Shown here: one piece after another, positions 41,950 through 50,504 of the stretch | How positions within the stretch are numbered: the first letter of the stretch is position 1 | How the letters are laid out: every line of letters begins with the position of its first letter | Assembly (NCBI GenBank): GCA_937973555.1 | Contig: CALJKL010000029.1 | Span: 1 to 64,000 of the forward strand | DNA: 64,000 nucleotides | Direction of reading: 5' to 3' | Source of the DNA: an uncultured Flavobacteriales bacterium | GTDB taxonomy: Bacteria > Bacteroidota > Bacteroidia > Flavobacteriales > Weeksellaceae | Position numbers and translations under genes: made by a program | Notes under the pieces: generated by a model | Seen by the model: the letters and a program-made list of their open reading frames with translations, nothing else | The model's database searches: none | What the model was told of the DNA's origin: nothing

Positions 41950-43164
41950 ATGAGCATCAACAAACTCAAAATTATAAACGATCCTGTTCATGGATTTATC
42001 AAAATACCTTATGAAATTTTATATGATGTCATAGAGCATCGTTTTTTTCAACGATTGAGAAGAATTTCTCAAACGGGTTTGTTGAGTTTGGTCTTTCCGG
42101 GTGCTACCCATACGCGTTTTCATCATGCCATAGGGGCGATGCATCTGATGTATACAGCCTTGGAAACCCTTAAGCAGAAAGGTGTAAAGATTTCTGAGGA
42201 AGAAGAAAAGTCTGCTATGTTGGCGATATTGCTTCATGATGTAGGGCATGGACCTTATTCTCATGCTTTAGAATCATTATTGATGGAAGATTGGCATCAT
42301 GAAAAACTTTCTATTTTATTGATGCATAAACTCAATGAAGAGTTTAATGGCCAACTGAGCATGGCGATAGAAATGTTTCAAGGAAAATACCATAGAAGAT
42401 TTTTTAATCAACTGATTTCTTCTCAATTAGATGTAGACCGATTGGATTATCTGAACCGCGATAGTTTCTTTACAGGGGTTTCCGAGGGAAGCATCAATAC
42501 CCAAAGAATTATTTCCATGATCAATGTTAAGGATGATGAATTGTTGATTGATGAAAAAGGGGTGTATTCTATAGAGAACTATCTTACGGCAAGGATGTTT
42601 ATGTATTGGCAGGTCTATTATCATAAGACCTCTGCTTTGGCGGAGCATCTTTTGGTGAAAATACTCAATAGGGCAAAGCAGTTGATTGCTGAAGGAAAGC
42701 AAATAGAAGCACAAGGCAATTTGAAATATTTCCTTTACAAAAATGAAGTGGAAAACAATTTGGATGAAGATATTAAAAGATTTACCCAATTAGATGATAC
42801 CGATGTACTTTCTGCTATAAAATCATGGCAAAATTCAGATGATCTTGTTTTGAGTTATTTCTGTAAAGCGGTGGTGAATAGAAAATTTCCTAAAACCGTT
42901 TTTTCTTCGCATCCTTTTTCAGAGGGAGAAGTTGCTGAAAAAATTGCCAAAACCAATCAGTTTTTTGGAATTAAAAATGGAGAACTATTGGTAGAGCAAA
43001 TCAGCAGAACATTGCTTCCATACGACAGAGAAAAGCAGCCTATTTTTTTATTGAAAAGAAATGGAGAAAAGGTTAAATTAGAAGAAGCAGAAACACAAAT
43101 TCTATCAGAGCATATTCATCTTCCTACTACCAAAAACATACTATATTTCCCAAGAGAATTATGA
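41950..43164 (+). CDS. HD-domain phosphohydrolase (dGTPase-like)
   Basis: A 404-aa HD-superfamily enzyme. The N-terminal NDPVHGFIKIPYEILYDVIEHRFFQRLRRISQTGLLSLVFPGATHTRFHHAIGAMHLM supplies the first metal histidine, and ILLHDVGHGPYSHALE the HD pair; LDVDRLDYLNRDSF gives the last aspartate. The family comprises dNTP triphosphohydrolases and related SAMHD1-like enzymes. The natural substrate is not known for this subgroup. It is the first gene before the lipid A cluster, but lpxD has its own promoter 56 bases further on. Confidence 0.92.
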   Translation: MSINKLKIINDPVHGFIKIPYEILYDVIEHRFFQRLRRISQTGLLSLVFPGATHTRFHHAIGAMHLMYTALETLKQKGVKISEEEEKSAMLAILLHDVGHGPYSHALESLLMEDWHHEKLSILLMHKLNEEFNGQLSMAIEMFQGKYHRRFFNQLISSQLDVDRLDYLNRDSFFTGVSEGSINTQRIISMINVKDDELLIDEKGVYSIENYLTARMFMYWQVYYHKTSALAEHLLVKILNRAKQLIAEGKQIEAQGNLKYFLYKNEVENNLDEDIKRFTQLDDTDVLSAIKSWQNSDDLVLSYFCKAVVNRKFPKTVFSSHPFSEGEVAEKIAKTNQFFGIKNGELLVEQISRTLLPYDREKQPIFLLKRNGEKVKLEEAETQILSEHIHLPTTKNILYFPREL

Positions 43165-43220
43165 TATGAATAATAATTGGTAAAAAAAGTGAAAATTTCT
43201 TCTGTATATTAAGATTTTCA

Positions 43221-43228
43221 TATCTTTG
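43221..43228 (+). promoter_or_regulatory. -7 element for lpxD, almost at the start codon
   Basis: TATCTTTG ends only 6 bases before the ATG at 43235. If transcription begins about 5-8 bases after the element, as is usual in Bacteroidota, the lpxD mRNA would be leaderless or nearly so. Confidence 0.6.
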
Positions 43229-43234
43229 CACGAT

Positions 43235-44269
43235 ATGGAATTTACTGCAGTTACAATTGCAAATTTTATAAATGGAAAAATCTTGGGAGATGAAAACGCT
43301 TCTATATCAGGTGTTTCGCCAATAGAAAGTGCGCAAAATGGCCAGCTTTCTTTTGTAGCTCAAGAAAAATTTGCAGACTATATTTCAAATTCAGAAGCAT
43401 CAGTAATTATTGTTTCTGAAAAATTCGTTAAAAATCAAGACTATAAGCCTACTTTAATTGTGGTAGAAGATGCATACCTTTCTTTTCAGGTATTGATGAA
43501 TCTCTATCAACAAATGAAAGAAGAAAAGAAAACCGGCATAGAACAACCTTCATCCGTCTCAGAAAGCGCTGTTTTGGGAGAAGAAGTTTTTGTAGGAGCA
43601 TTTTCTTACATTTCAGAAAAAGCAAAAATAGGTAATGGTACACAGATTCAGCCTCAGGTTTTTATTGGTAAAAATGTAAAAATAGGAGACAACTGTATCA
43701 TCTACAGTGGTGCTAAAATCTATGACTACTGTGTGATAGGAGATAACTGCATAATCCATTCGAACTCGGTAATAGGCTCTGATGGTTTTGGTTTCCAGCC
43801 TACTAAGGATGGTTATCAGAAAATTCCTCAATTAGGAAATGTAGTATTGGAAAACAATGTAGAAATAGGTTCTAATTGTAGTATAGATAGAGGTACTATT
43901 GGTTCTACCATCATTGGAGAAGGTACTAAGATTGATAATCTAATTCAGATTGCTCACAATGTGAAAATTGGCAAAAATAATGTTATTGCGGCACAGGCAG
44001 GTATTGCAGGTTCTACCGTAATTGGCGACTGGAATATGATTGGAGGCCAAACAGGTATTGTAGGTCATATCAAAATAGGAAATCAGGTAAGGATACAGGC
44101 GCAGAGTGGAGTAAATGCCAGTGTAGAAGACGGTCAAACAATATATGGTTCTCCGGCAATAGCGGCAGGAGATTACCGTAGAAATTATGTTCATTTTAGA
44201 AATTTAACAGAGATTGTTAAAAGGATTTCAGATTTAGAAAAAAACTCGAAAGAAAACACTAATGAGTGA
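43235..44269 (+). CDS. lpxD: UDP-3-O-(3-hydroxyacyl)glucosamine N-acyltransferase LpxD
   Basis: The third step of lipid A synthesis: N-acylation of UDP-3-O-acyl-glucosamine with acyl-ACP. The N-terminal uridine-binding domain (about 1-105) includes GVSPIESAQNGQLSFVAQEKFADYI. The left-handed beta-helix (about 105-310) has many hexapeptide repeats, and IAHNVKIGKNN holds the catalytic histidine; a C-terminal helix follows. The ATG at 43235 is used, not the TTG at 43226, which lies inside the -7 element. The last 8 bases overlap lpxC-fabZ. Confidence 0.95.
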   Translation: MEFTAVTIANFINGKILGDENASISGVSPIESAQNGQLSFVAQEKFADYISNSEASVIIVSEKFVKNQDYKPTLIVVEDAYLSFQVLMNLYQQMKEEKKTGIEQPSSVSESAVLGEEVFVGAFSYISEKAKIGNGTQIQPQVFIGKNVKIGDNCIIYSGAKIYDYCVIGDNCIIHSNSVIGSDGFGFQPTKDGYQKIPQLGNVVLENNVEIGSNCSIDRGTIGSTIIGEGTKIDNLIQIAHNVKIGKNNVIAAQAGIAGSTVIGDWNMIGGQTGIVGHIKIGNQVRIQAQSGVNASVEDGQTIYGSPAIAAGDYRRNYVHFRNLTEIVKRISDLEKNSKENTNE

Positions 44270-45662
44270 CAAACAAAAAACTTTAGGTAAAGAGATTTCC
44301 CTTTCTGGGATTGGATTGCATACAGGCAAGCAGGTGAACTTAACGATGAAGCCTGCAAAAGAAAATACGGGTTTCGTTTTCGTGAGAACAGACCTTGAAG
44401 GAAACCCTCAGGTAGAAGCAGATGTAAACTATGTTACTACTACTGAACGAGGAACTACTCTTGAAAAATTAGGGGTTAAAATCCATACTTGCGAGCATCT
44501 TTTAGCTGCTTTGGTAGGGATGGATGTAGACAATGCTATTTTAGAAATGGACAGTGCAGAACCGCCAATTTTAGATGGTTCTTCTAAATTCTTTGTAGAA
44601 GCTATAGATGAAGCGGGTGTTATAGAACAAGAATTGAATAGAGAATATTTAGTGATTAAGGAAGTGATGAACTATGTAGATCCTGCTACAGGTTCAGAAA
44701 TTACCATCATCCCTTCAGAAAACTACGAAATAACGACCATGGTAGATTTTGGGACTAAAATTTTAGGTACTCAAAATGCTTCTCTTAAAAATATTGCAGA
44801 TTTTAAAGAAGAGATTTCTTCGGCAAGAACTTTCAGTTTTTTACATGAATTAGAAATGCTTCTAGACAGCGGTTTGATAAAAGGTGGTGATATTTCTAAT
44901 GCTATTGTATATGTAGACAAGGAATTGACTCCGGAAACTGCAGAAAAATTGAAAAAAGCTTTCGGCAGAGAAGAAGTTTCTATGAGACCAAATGGTATCT
45001 TGGATAATCTTACACTTAATTATCCTAACGAAGCTGCCCGTCACAAATTGTTGGATGTGATTGGTGATTTGGCTTTGACGGGGGTTAAAATAAAAGGAAA
45101 AGTAATTGCTACCAAACCGGGGCATTATGTAAATACACAGTTTGCTAAAAAACTGAACAGACAGTGGAAATTGCAGAAAAAGAAAAACGTTCCAGATTTT
45201 GATTTAACAAAAGAACCAGTTTATGATATCAACGGTATTATGCGTCTGTTGCCGCATAGACCACCTTTTTTGTTGATTGATAAGATTTTGGAGCTTTCAG
45301 AATCTCATGTAGTAGGTCTTAAAAATGTTTCTATGAACGAACCTTTCTTTGTAGGACATTTTCCTAAAGAACCTGTAATGCCAGGGGTTCTTCAGATTGA
45401 AGCCATGGCACAGACTGGCGGGATTTTGGTTTTGGCAAACGTTCCGGACCCTGAAAACTATTCCACTTATTTTGTGAAAATTAACGATGTGAAATTCAAG
45501 AAAAAAGTAATTCCTGGAGACACACTTATCTTTAAAATAGAATTGATAGAACCTATCAGAAGGGGCATTGTTCATATGCAGGGCTATGGCTACGTAGGAG
45601 ACAGCGTAGTGGTAGAAGCAGAATTGATGGCTCAGGTTGCTAAAACTAAAACAGACGCATGA
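44262..45662 (+). CDS. lpxC-fabZ: Bifunctional LpxC-FabZ (UDP-3-O-acyl-GlcNAc deacetylase / 3-hydroxyacyl-ACP dehydratase)
   Basis: This fusion is characteristic of Bacteroidota. The LpxC half (1-~310) deacetylates the lipid A precursor with zinc: SLSGIGLHTGKQVNL and HTCEHLLAALVGMD (His79, a zinc ligand). The FabZ half (about 325-466) dehydrates 3-hydroxyacyl-ACP: MRLLPHRPPFLLIDKILEL, with the catalytic pair His366 (VGHFP) and Glu380 (QIEAMAQTGG). Total length (466 aa) is normal for the fusion. The start overlaps lpxD by 8 bases and the end overlaps lpxA by 4, so translation is tightly coupled. Confidence 0.97.
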   Translation: MSDKQKTLGKEISLSGIGLHTGKQVNLTMKPAKENTGFVFVRTDLEGNPQVEADVNYVTTTERGTTLEKLGVKIHTCEHLLAALVGMDVDNAILEMDSAEPPILDGSSKFFVEAIDEAGVIEQELNREYLVIKEVMNYVDPATGSEITIIPSENYEITTMVDFGTKILGTQNASLKNIADFKEEISSARTFSFLHELEMLLDSGLIKGGDISNAIVYVDKELTPETAEKLKKAFGREEVSMRPNGILDNLTLNYPNEAARHKLLDVIGDLALTGVKIKGKVIATKPGHYVNTQFAKKLNRQWKLQKKKNVPDFDLTKEPVYDINGIMRLLPHRPPFLLIDKILELSESHVVGLKNVSMNEPFFVGHFPKEPVMPGVLQIEAMAQTGGILVLANVPDPENYSTYFVKINDVKFKKKVIPGDTLIFKIELIEPIRRGIVHMQGYGYVGDSVVVEAELMAQVAKTKTDA

Positions 45663-46447
45663 TTCATCAGTTAGCCGCAGTAGACAGACGTGCCAAAATA
45701 GGCAAAGATGTTACGATAGAACCATTTACCACCATTGCTGCAGATGTAGAAATAGGGGAAGGAACCTGGATAGGTCCTAATGTTACCATAATGGATGGTG
45801 CCAGAATTGGCAAAAATTGTAGAATTTTTCCGGGAACCGTTATTTCGGCTATTCCTCAGGATTTGAAATTCGATGGCGAAGATACGCTTACCATTGTTGG
45901 AGACAGAACCACCATTAGAGAATGTGTAACCATCAACAGAGGAACTAAAGCCCTAGGCTATACTAAAGTAGGTAACGACTGCCTTATTATGGCGACTTCT
46001 CACATTGCACACGACTGTGTATTGGGAAATAACGTAATCATTGTAAACGGATGTGGTATTGCCGGTCACGTAGAAATTGGAGATTTCACGGTCATGGGAG
46101 GTCTTTCTGCAGTGCATCAGTTTGGGAAAATTGGCAAGCATGTCATGATTTCAGGTGGTACTTTGGTAAGAAAAGATATTCCTCCTTATGTAAAAGTAGC
46201 AAGGGAGCCTATGTCTTATGCCGGTATTAATTCTGTAGGATTGAGAAGAAGAGGCTTCAGCAATGAAAAAATTTTCGAAATTCAGAAAATATACAGATCT
46301 CTCTTCCAGATGAAAATGAATATTTCTCAAGCAACTGCATTCATTGAAAAAGACATGCCGCCAACTGAAGAAAGAGATGAGATTTTAGAATTTATCAAAA
46401 ATTCACCAAGAGGTATCGTAAAAGGATACGGCTCTGGGAAAGAATAA
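45659..46447 (+). CDS. lpxA: UDP-N-acetylglucosamine acyltransferase LpxA
   Basis: The first acylation step of lipid A. A left-handed beta-helix of hexapeptide repeats fills residues 1-190, with the catalytic histidine in MATSHIAHDCVLGNN and the conserved GLSAVHQFGKIGKHVMISGG. A C-terminal helical domain ends NSPRGIVKGYGSG. Length (262 aa) is normal. The start codon overlaps the lpxC-fabZ stop (ATGA). Confidence 0.96.
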   Translation: MIHQLAAVDRRAKIGKDVTIEPFTTIAADVEIGEGTWIGPNVTIMDGARIGKNCRIFPGTVISAIPQDLKFDGEDTLTIVGDRTTIRECVTINRGTKALGYTKVGNDCLIMATSHIAHDCVLGNNVIIVNGCGIAGHVEIGDFTVMGGLSAVHQFGKIGKHVMISGGTLVRKDIPPYVKVAREPMSYAGINSVGLRRRGFSNEKIFEIQKIYRSLFQMKMNISQATAFIEKDMPPTEERDEILEFIKNSPRGIVKGYGSGKE

Positions 46448-46484
46448 AAAATAAAAATAAGACTTAAAACATAATTACATTTTA

Positions 46485-47048
46485 ATGGCAACAAGTAACG
46501 ATATTAAAAAAGGACTTTGTATAGAATACAGTAACGATATTTACAAGGTAATAGAATTCTTACACGTAAAACCAGGAAAAGGACCTGCTTTCGTAAGAAC
46601 AAAACTAAAATCTGTAACCAATGGTAAAGTAGTAGACAATACTTTTTCTGCCGGTCACAAGATTGATGAGGTAAAAGTAATTACTCGTAAATTTCAATAT
46701 TTATATGATGATGAGAATGGTTTCCATTTCATGAACAATGAAGATTTTACTCAGATGTATCTTAACAAAGAGATGATTGAGAATGCACAGTTTATGAAGG
46801 CTGGGGAAGAAGTTACCATCATTATGAAAGAAGCAGATGAAACGCCTCTTTCTGCGGAGATTCCTCCAACGGTATATTTGGAAGTAGTAGAAGCAGACCC
46901 AGGTGTTAAAGGAAATACCGCTACCAATGCATTGAAAAACTGCATTGTAGAAACAGGGGCAAGAGTTTTGGTTCCACTTTTCATTGAAGCAGGAGACAAA
47001 ATTAAAGTCAACACAGAAGACGGTTCTTATTTAGAGAGAGTAAAATAA
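46485..47048 (+). CDS. efp: Translation elongation factor P
   Basis: Relieves ribosome stalling at polyproline. It has three beta-barrel domains in 187 aa. The KOW-like first domain has FLHVKPGKGPAFVRTKLKSVTNGKVVDNTF; Lys32 at the loop tip is the usual modification site (Lys34 in E. coli). The signature NDDFTQMYL-like segment appears as NEDFTQMYLNKEMI. The C-terminal GSYLERVK is standard. No EpmA/B or YmfI-type modification enzymes lie near. Follows lpxA after 37 bases. Confidence 0.97.
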   Translation: MATSNDIKKGLCIEYSNDIYKVIEFLHVKPGKGPAFVRTKLKSVTNGKVVDNTFSAGHKIDEVKVITRKFQYLYDDENGFHFMNNEDFTQMYLNKEMIENAQFMKAGEEVTIIMKEADETPLSAEIPPTVYLEVVEADPGVKGNTATNALKNCIVETGARVLVPLFIEAGDKIKVNTEDGSYLERVK

Positions 47049-47059
47049 AATCTTAATAG

Positions 47060-47090
47060 CGGGTTATAAGTCTCTTATAACTCGTTTTTA
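47060..47090 (+). terminator. Intrinsic terminator after efp
   Basis: CGGGTTATAAG / CTTATAACTCG, an 11-bp stem with one G-U pair and a 3-base loop, then a T-run. It cuts the lipid A/efp transcript from the next gene. Confidence 0.85.
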
Positions 47091-47101
47091 TTTATAATTT
47101 T

Positions 47102-48004
47102 ATGAGATTTAAAACGCCACAAAATTTAAAAACGATTGCCGAATTAATTGGCGCTAAATTTATTGGAGATGAGAATTTTCAAGTTCTAGGAACCAATGAA
47201 ATTCACCGTGTTAAAGCTGGTGAAATTGTATTTGTTAACCATCCTAAATATTATGATAAAGCGCTCAATTCTGAGGCTACCATTATTTTGATAGATAAGG
47301 AAGTTGCTTGTCCCGAAGGAAAAGTGCTTTTGGTTTCGGAGGATCCCTTTAGGGATTTTAATAAAATCAATGAGCATTATCAAGGCATTCAGACTTTTGA
47401 AACGAGTGGTAAAAATTTTGAAATTGGAGAAAACTGCAAAATTCATCCATCCGTTATTATTGGAAATGATGTTAAGATTGGAGATAATTGCCTTATTTTT
47501 CCGAACGTAGTTATTGGTGACCGTACAGAAATCGGAAATAACTGTATCATCCAAGCAGGAACTGTATTAGGCGGTGATGCTTTCTATTACAACAAAAATT
47601 CAGAAGGCTTTCGCAAAATGCTTTCGGTGGGGAATGTAATTTTAGAAGATCAGGTAGAAATAGGAGCCAATTGTTGTATTGATAGAGGTGTTACAGATTC
47701 TACGATCATCAAAAAAGGCTCCAAGCTGGATAATCTTATTCAGGTAGGTCATGATACCGTTCTTGGTGAAAGGACTTTAGTAGCTTCTGGCTCTATGATT
47801 GCAGGATGTTGTATCATAGAAGAAGATGTACAAATATGGGGGCAGGTAGGTATAGCATCTGGTAAAAGGGTAGGTAAAGGAGCTGTTCTTTTGGGTAAAA
47901 CCGGTGTGAATAAAGATTTAGAAGGAGGTAAAACCTATTTTGGCAGTTTGGCTGAAGAATTTAGAGATTATCTAAAAAAAGAGGTGAAATTAAAGAATTT
48001 ATAG
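47102..48004 (+). CDS. LpxD-like acyltransferase paralogue
   Basis: A second LpxD-family protein (300 aa; the first has 345). It keeps the uridine-binding N-domain (GTNEIHRVKAGEIVFVNHPKYYDKALNSEATIILID), the hexapeptide beta-helix (about 100-265) and the catalytic-type histidine in IQVGHDTVLGE. In place of the long C-terminal helix of LpxD it has a shorter FGSLAEEFRDYLKKEVK end. Whether it N-acylates the lipid A precursor with another chain or acts on another sugar nucleotide is unknown. The linkage after efp looks conserved in flavobacteria as I recall. Confidence 0.85.
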   Translation: MRFKTPQNLKTIAELIGAKFIGDENFQVLGTNEIHRVKAGEIVFVNHPKYYDKALNSEATIILIDKEVACPEGKVLLVSEDPFRDFNKINEHYQGIQTFETSGKNFEIGENCKIHPSVIIGNDVKIGDNCLIFPNVVIGDRTEIGNNCIIQAGTVLGGDAFYYNKNSEGFRKMLSVGNVILEDQVEIGANCCIDRGVTDSTIIKKGSKLDNLIQVGHDTVLGERTLVASGSMIAGCCIIEEDVQIWGQVGIASGKRVGKGAVLLGKTGVNKDLEGGKTYFGSLAEEFRDYLKKEVKLKNL

Positions 48005-48014
48005 TCTTTTCCAT

Positions 48015-48045
48015 TTTGTGAAAAGTTTAAAAAATAGTATTTTTG
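48015..48045 (+). promoter_or_regulatory. Promoter of sucD
   Basis: TTTG (48015-48018), a 19-base spacer and TATTTTTG (48038-48045), a very good Bacteroidota promoter. The predicted leader of about 60 bases is largely a heptad array. Confidence 0.75.
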
Positions 48046-48070
48046 TAAAGTTTTAACATAAAAATAACTG

Positions 48071-48112
48071 CTGAAAGCATAAAGCCGACAGTAAAAAGCA
48101 AATCATAATATC
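48071..48112. repeat. Heptad array in the sucD leader
   Basis: Six 7-bp units in phase (CTGAAAG, CATAAAG, CCGACAG, TAAAAAG, CAAATCA, TAATATC) end exactly at the sucD ATG. Confidence 0.6.
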
Positions 48113-48985
48113 ATGTCAGTATTAGTAAACAAAGATTCAAAAGTAATCGTTCAAGGATTTACTGGAAACGAAGGAACATTCCACGCAAGTCAAATGATTG
48201 AATATGGCACCAACGTAGTAGGTGGGGTAACTCCAGGAAAAGGAGGTACAGAACATCTAGGGAAGCCAGTATTCAATACAGTTGCTGATGCGGTACAAAA
48301 AGCGGGAGCTAATGTGAGTATTATCTTCGTACCACCTGCATTTGCTGCAGATGCCGTAATGGAAGCTGCGGAAGCAGGGATAAAAGTAATTGTTTGTATT
48401 ACTGAAGGAATTCCTGTAGCTGATATGGTAAAAGTAAAAGAATACATCAAAGATAGAGACTGTAGATTGATTGGTCCTAACTGTCCTGGTATCATCACTT
48501 CTGATGAAGCTAAAATTGGGATTATGCCTGGTTTCGTTTTCAAAAAAGGAAGAGTAGGTATTGTTTCTAAATCTGGAACCCTTACTTATGAAGCAGCAGA
48601 TCAGGTTGTAAGAGCTGGTTTCGGTGTTTCTACAGCTATTGGTATTGGTGGGGACCCAATTATTGGTACTACTACTAAAGAAGCTTTGGAGCTTTTCATT
48701 AACGATCCAGAAACTGACGCTGTAGTAATGATTGGTGAGATTGGAGGTTCTCTAGAAGCTGAAGCTGCAAGATGGTATGCTGCCAGTGGTTCTAAAAAAC
48801 CTGTAGTAGGTTTCATCGCGGGGCAAACTGCACCTAAAGGTAGAACTATGGGACATGCTGGTGCTATTGTAGGTGGAGCTGATGATACTGCACAAGCTAA
48901 AATGAAAATTATGGCAGAATGTGGAATCAATGTGGTAGATTCGCCAGCTGATATAGGAAAAACTGTTGCTAAAGTATTAGGATAA
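48113..48985 (+). CDS. sucD: Succinyl-CoA synthetase alpha subunit
   Basis: A TCA-cycle enzyme making ATP/GTP from succinyl-CoA. The CoA-binding VNKDSKVIVQGFTGNEGTFHASQMIEYGTNVVGGVTPGKGG, IGPNCPGIITSDEAKIGIMPG and the phosphohistidine motif GRTMGHAGAIVGG are complete. Length (290 aa) is standard. The beta subunit gene sucC is not adjacent, as is usual in Bacteroidota. Confidence 0.97.
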   Translation: MSVLVNKDSKVIVQGFTGNEGTFHASQMIEYGTNVVGGVTPGKGGTEHLGKPVFNTVADAVQKAGANVSIIFVPPAFAADAVMEAAEAGIKVIVCITEGIPVADMVKVKEYIKDRDCRLIGPNCPGIITSDEAKIGIMPGFVFKKGRVGIVSKSGTLTYEAADQVVRAGFGVSTAIGIGGDPIIGTTTKEALELFINDPETDAVVMIGEIGGSLEAEAARWYAASGSKKPVVGFIAGQTAPKGRTMGHAGAIVGGADDTAQAKMKIMAECGINVVDSPADIGKTVAKVLG

Positions 48986-49011
48986 AATTCTTATATTTGA
49001 AAATAAATTTT

Positions 49012-49050
49012 TTAAAACTTCATAATAATTTTTTTATTATGAAGTTTTAA
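49012..49050 (+). terminator. Intrinsic terminator after sucD
   Basis: A 17-bp perfect stem: TTAAAACTTCATAATAA (49012-49028) pairs with the sequence at 49034-49050, loop TTTTT. It is unusually long and A/T-rich. Confidence 0.8.
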
Positions 49051-49067
49051 TTTTAAACACAAAACAG

Positions 49068-49706
49068 ATGAAAATTTTTTTAAACTCTCCAAAAGTGTTA
49101 CTATGTTCGTTAATGCTTTTTTCTTCAATGGCTTACTCGCAAGTTGATTTTTCTTCTACAAGATTTGGTTTAATTGCAGGGCCTACCTATTCTAGAGTTC
49201 AGAATGCACATAATCCCTCATCAGGAAGGACTAGTTTTTATGGAGGCGCATTTGCCTTAATCCCAATAGGAGGAGACGATATGTTCTATTTTCAGCCTCA
49301 GGTAGAATATTTGAGTGCTGGCGAAAAAGGACAGGGAAATACAGTATATGCCAGTAACTATCTGAGTATTCCTGTATATTTTAAAGCCTATTTTTCTGAG
49401 GCAGAATCAGAATTTTTTGGTCAGTTTGGTCCAAGATTCGGGTTTTTAATTGATCAGAAAATAACAGATCCTTCTAAAACAATTTATTTAGCCAATCAAT
49501 ATGGTAAAGCCGCCGGATTTGATTTTGCTCTTTCTGCCGGACTGGGATTCAGCTACAAAAGAAAATGGGAGATTACGGGTAGATTTGATTTTGGAATGTC
49601 CAATAATTTACCGGACTTAATGAATAAAGAATCCCAAGATCCTTCTTCTGCACTAAAGAAAAGACAGCATGTGCTGAGTGCCGGCATCTCTTATATTTTT
49701 GATTAA
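49068..49706 (+). CDS. Outer-membrane beta-barrel protein, PorT/OmpA-barrel type
   Basis: A signal peptide (1-25, ending AYSQ) is followed by a small barrel of about eight strands with alternating hydrophobic/aromatic residues, e.g. FGLIAGPTYSRVQN, FYFQPQVEYLSAG, YLSIPVYFKAYF, FGQFGPRFGFLID, LSAGLGFSYKRKWEITGRFDFG and the last strand VLSAGISYIFD ending in an aromatic pair. This is the Bacteroidota "porin family / outer membrane beta-barrel" type. A structural or receptor role is possible; no specific substrate. Confidence 0.85.
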   Translation: MKIFLNSPKVLLCSLMLFSSMAYSQVDFSSTRFGLIAGPTYSRVQNAHNPSSGRTSFYGGAFALIPIGGDDMFYFQPQVEYLSAGEKGQGNTVYASNYLSIPVYFKAYFSEAESEFFGQFGPRFGFLIDQKITDPSKTIYLANQYGKAAGFDFALSAGLGFSYKRKWEITGRFDFGMSNNLPDLMNKESQDPSSALKKRQHVLSAGISYIFD

Positions 49707-49726
49707 TACTATTTATAACCATAACA

Positions 49727-49756
49727 AACCCGCCCAAGATAATCTTGGGCAGGTTT
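49727..49756. terminator. Bidirectional intrinsic terminator
   Basis: GCCCAAGAT / ATCTTGGGC with a single-base loop, extended by AAACC / GGTTT across one mismatch, between convergent genes. Confidence 0.85.
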
Positions 49757-49758
49757 TG

Positions 49759-50487
49759 TTATATTTTATGATACACCTCTTCAAAAGGCACTCTGCATCG
49801 TTCTCCCCAGATGCCTTCGTTTCCTTTTCTGATGCCGCAAGAAATCACCATGTTTATTTCGGCACTGTAAGGCAGATTTAGCGCTTTCTTAATTCTTTTG
49901 CTGTCAAACCCTTCTAATGGGCAGGTATCATATCCTTCGTTGGCCATTGCAATCATAAAGGTTTGAGCCGCTAAGGCACAAGATTTATGTACCACTACAC
50001 GCATATCATTTTCTGATACTTGGCGCACAATAGGGCGGAACAAGCCCACTGTTCTGGTAATTAAAAGTCTTACGGCTCCAACGATACCAAAAAAGCGCGT
50101 GTACAGAAAAGGCATTATTTTTCCGTAATACATTTTACGGTCGTTAATTCTTTTTTCTTGTCGGTCTTCAGGGCTGTATTTCTTGATGTTTTCCTTTTCA
50201 AAATCAAGGACAAATTGAGCTCTCTTTTTATGCAAATCTTGTCTTGTGACAAAAACCACTAATTGCGATGCGGTAGATGTAGCAGATTGATTAAGGCAGG
50301 CTTCAGAAATTTCCGCCATCAAAGTATCTTGGGTAATGTGGTAAAATTCCCACAACTGCATATTAGAGCTATTGGGCGCCAAAGTGGCCAATTCTAGGCA
50401 ATGTTTTACTTTTTCGGTGTCTATGGCTTGTTCTTTATCATAGACTCTTACAGACCTACGAAAATGCAATACTTGTTTTAAATCCAT
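49759..50487 (-). CDS. Nitroreductase-family flavoprotein
   Basis: An FMN-dependent oxidoreductase (242 aa). FMN-contact motifs are FRRSVRVYDKEQAI and APNSSNMQLWEFY; the C-terminal GFDSKRIKKALNLPYSAEINMVISCGIRKGNEGIWGERCRVPFEEVY is typical. The insert at about 118-165 with FLYTRFFGIVGAVRLLITRTVGLF is hydrophobic and may form a lid or membrane contact. Substrate unknown. It is the last of a three-gene operon behind the ABC exporter (17-base gap). Confidence 0.92.
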   Translation of the reverse strand: MDLKQVLHFRRSVRVYDKEQAIDTEKVKHCLELATLAPNSSNMQLWEFYHITQDTLMAEISEACLNQSATSTASQLVVFVTRQDLHKKRAQFVLDFEKENIKKYSPEDRQEKRINDRKMYYGKIMPFLYTRFFGIVGAVRLLITRTVGLFRPIVRQVSENDMRVVVHKSCALAAQTFMIAMANEGYDTCPLEGFDSKRIKKALNLPYSAEINMVISCGIRKGNEGIWGERCRVPFEEVYHKI

Positions 50488-50504
50488 TTATAATTGGTTA
50501 TTCA

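Noticed and set aside
42019..42264. Antisense frame within the HD hydrolase gene
   Set aside because: Shadow of a conserved gene; no promoter or family features.
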